A stretch of 9,101 bases of DNA from assembly GCA_046154695.1 (NCBI GenBank), contig JBJXFI010000020.1, positions 1 to 9,101 on the forward strand, in the 5' to 3' direction. Below the pieces are notes generated by a model. The model made no database searches. It was not told where the DNA came from and saw only the letters and a list, made by a program, of their open reading frames with translations. Position 1 is the first letter of the stretch. Each line of letters opens with the position of its first letter. The position numbers and the translations under genes are program-made. Source of the stretch: DALYLB01 sp046154695. Lineage in GTDB: Bacteria; Acidobacteriota; Blastocatellia; RBC074. Shown here one piece after another: positions 7,578 through 9,101 of the stretch.

Positions 7578-8693
7578 CTATTCGAACAGGTGGAGGTACT
7601 GTTCCCGCGTCGCGGGGGGAAGGGCGGCGACTTCGAGGTTCTCGGCGACGTGGTCGATGTTACTCATTCCGACGAGCGCGGTATGAACTCCCGGCGTGGA
7701 TCGGGTGAACTGAATGGCGCGCTGCGCGTCGGTGCGCAGCCCGGGCAGCGTTTGGTCGATGATGGGAGGCAGTCCCCGGCTCAGGCGGGACTGAAGCAGC
7801 GAGGCGCTGGCCATCACGGCAACGCCGAGTTCGGCCGCGGCCTCTAGAAGGGTCGCCGGGGTGTCACGAACCTGTTGATACGGGTGCGTGAAGGCCTCGA
7901 GCATCCCCAGGTTGACGGGGAGTTGAACGACCTTGAAATGGTGGCCATCGCCGGCGACATCGCGGGCGGCGAGGACGACCTGTTCGAGCGAGAGGAACTC
8001 GGGGCTGTCGGAAGGGACGCGGTACCCGTTCCAGGTCGCCGTGCCGTACATCGAGATCTTCCCGTCGGCGACGGCGCGCTCGAGAAACTCGAAGGCGGCG
8101 CGCAGCCGGCGGTAGAATTCATCGCCCGGGACCTCCGCGAACTGGGATTCGGGGTTGTGAATGTAATAGACGTCGATGGCGTCGAGCTTCAGGTTTCGCA
8201 GGCTCTGTTCCAATTGGTGGGCCAGATAGCCGGGCGTCATGCAGTGCGATCCCTGGACGAAGTCCTCGAATGCGCAGACGCCGGGCCGGATGAAGGTCTC
8301 GTCGAGATAGGCGATCGTCTCCTCGCGGGAGCGCGGCTGCCGGCCATCGAAGGGAAGATAGCCGCCCTTGGTCGTGATGACGACTTCATCGCGGGCGAGC
8401 GCGCCGTGCGAGAAGAGGCCGGCCAGCGCCTCGCCGAACGATCTCTCGCTTCGTTGAAAGCGATAGTTGGCGGCCGTGTCGAAGACATTGCAGCCCAGTT
8501 CGGCCGCGCGCGCGAGGGCGCTTCCATAGGCCGCATCCGTGCGGGCGTCCGCGTTTCCCAGATAGGAGCCGAGGCCGATCGAAGAGGCCCAAAGGCCCTG
8601 TGTCTCGCGGAAATGGCCATCAGCGGCCGCGCCGCGGAACCGATCCCGATATCGGGCCGTGCCCTCGGCCGTGGCCGCCGCCGGTTGCGTCAT
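7578..8693 (-). CDS. Aldo/keto reductase
   Basis: This NADPH-dependent oxidoreductase of the aldo/keto reductase superfamily is 371 aa long, with an (alpha/beta)8 barrel. The catalytic tetrad is visible in order: Asp72 (NVFDTAANY), Tyr77, Lys109 (VITTKGGY) and His179 (YYIHNPE). The C-terminal part carries the usual cofactor region, with MASASLLQSRLS and the STPGVHTALVGMSNIDHVAENL segment. It is somewhat longer than the typical 320-350 aa, owing to an N-terminal lead-in of about 30 residues and an insert after the catalytic lysine (about 111-155) that includes HCMTPGYL. The substrate is unknown. The ATG overlaps the coaE stop as ATGA (8690-8693), so the two genes are almost certainly co-transcribed and translationally coupled. 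No clear terminator follows its stop before the next promoter. Confidence 0.9.
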   Translation of the reverse strand: MTQPAAATAEGTARYRDRFRGAAADGHFRETQGLWASSIGLGSYLGNADARTDAAYGSALARAAELGCNVFDTAANYRFQRSERSFGEALAGLFSHGALARDEVVITTKGGYLPFDGRQPRSREETIAYLDETFIRPGVCAFEDFVQGSHCMTPGYLAHQLEQSLRNLKLDAIDVYYIHNPESQFAEVPGDEFYRRLRAAFEFLERAVADGKISMYGTATWNGYRVPSDSPEFLSLEQVVLAARDVAGDGHHFKVVQLPVNLGMLEAFTHPYQQVRDTPATLLEAAAELGVAVMASASLLQSRLSRGLPPIIDQTLPGLRTDAQRAIQFTRSTPGVHTALVGMSNIDHVAENLEVAALPPATREQYLHLFE

Positions 8694-9100
8694 GTCGTCC
8701 CTTCCTTCCGTTCCTCATTGATCCGCCGCAGGGTCTCGTGCAGGGCCTCGACCTGCCGGCGGGTGTCTTCAAATCCAAGCGTGGTATCGATCGAGTGGTC
8801 GGCGAACTTGCGCTTCTCTTCAGAGGGCATCTGGGCGGCGATTCGCGCCGCCGCCTCCTCCCTCGTCAGCCCGTTCCGCTCGATCAGCCGTTCGAGCTGC
8901 AATCGCGGCTCGCAATGGACGACGACCAGCGTGTCGAAGCGGCGATAGGAGCCGGTCTCGATCATCAGCGCCGCATCGACGACCGCGATCGCGCCGGGAT
9001 TGCGGGCCTCGACTTCGGCGAACCATTTCGCCTGCGCCTCGAAGACGCGCGGGTGAACGATCGAATTGAGGGCCTGCCGCTCGGCGGGATCGGCGAAAAC
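8690..9100 (-). CDS. coaE: Dephospho-CoA kinase, C-terminal part (cut by window edge)
   Basis: CoaE catalyses the last step of CoA synthesis, ATP-dependent phosphorylation of dephospho-CoA at the 3'-hydroxyl of ribose, in the cytosol. The frame is open to the right edge and gives about 136 residues; the P-loop N-terminus lies outside the window, so this is a partial gene and not a truncated one. Recognisable in order: NSIVHPRVF, the region before the CoA-binding domain; VVDAALMIETGSYRRFD, at the place where most family members have the PLLFE segment; VVVHCEPRLQLERLIERNG; and the lid-side block EEAAARIAAQMPSEEKRKFAD. The central motif reads ALMIETG instead of PLLFETG, a variant I believe also occurs in Acidobacteriota, but this is from memory. 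The TGA overlaps the start of the aldo/keto reductase gene by 4 bp. Confidence 0.9.
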   Translation of the reverse strand, partial: VFADPAERQALNSIVHPRVFEAQAKWFAEVEARNPGAIAVVDAALMIETGSYRRFDTLVVVHCEPRLQLERLIERNGLTREEAAARIAAQMPSEEKRKFADHSIDTTLGFEDTRRQVEALHETLRRINEERKEGTT

Positions 9101-9101
9101 G

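Noticed and set aside
7875..8948. A 357-codon plus-strand frame
   Set aside because: It is antisense to the aldo/keto reductase and coaE, both of which have intact catalytic or family motifs. It has no motif or ribosome binding site of its own.

Overview
The window is GC-rich chromosomal DNA from a diderm (Gram-negative-type) bacterium. The Kdo transferase gene implies an LPS outer membrane. The form of the CoaE C-terminus, the aldo/keto reductase beside it and the PrsK/PrsR-like two-component pair would fit Acidobacteriota or a neighbouring phylum, but this is an impression from sequence memory and not a computed assignment. I see no tRNA, rRNA, CRISPR array or intact mobile element.

Layout, left to right. 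Positions 1-94 are a C homopolymer plus a short gene-free stretch. waaA (95-1420, minus) makes the inner LPS core. Divergent from it is a two-gene plus-strand operon: a membrane histidine kinase (1545-3389) and, 3 bp later, a sigma-54-activating response regulator (3393-4838). The kinase phosphorylation box (HDLKN) and the receiver-domain wording resemble the PrsK/PrsR pair of PEP-CTERM/exopolysaccharide systems, although the kinase has a periplasmic sensor and HAMP domain of its own. The operon ends in a tandem 7-bp repeat arranged as a large inverted repeat (4834-4947). That repeat carries the stop codons of both convergent neighbours.

From 4933 to 6700 on the minus strand lie two genes that read as an operon: an uncharacterised 157-aa protein with conserved His/Trp motifs, then an MFS exporter whose Shine-Dalgarno sequence overlaps the upstream stop codon. 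An 8+8 bp palindrome 62 bp before the first gene looks like an operator.

Positions 6784-7577 hold no strong gene. They contain a perfect 18-bp-stem bidirectional terminator (7062-7104) and a good minus-strand promoter (7503-7532). Together these outline a transcript of about 430-450 nt that is either a small mRNA (85-aa ORF) or a small RNA. The right end is coaE (cut by the window edge) overlapping by 4 bp an aldo/keto reductase gene, both minus strand.

The points most worth a second look are the heptad-repeat hairpin shared by two convergent genes, the hybrid PrsK-like kinase, and the promoter-to-terminator unit at 7062-7532.
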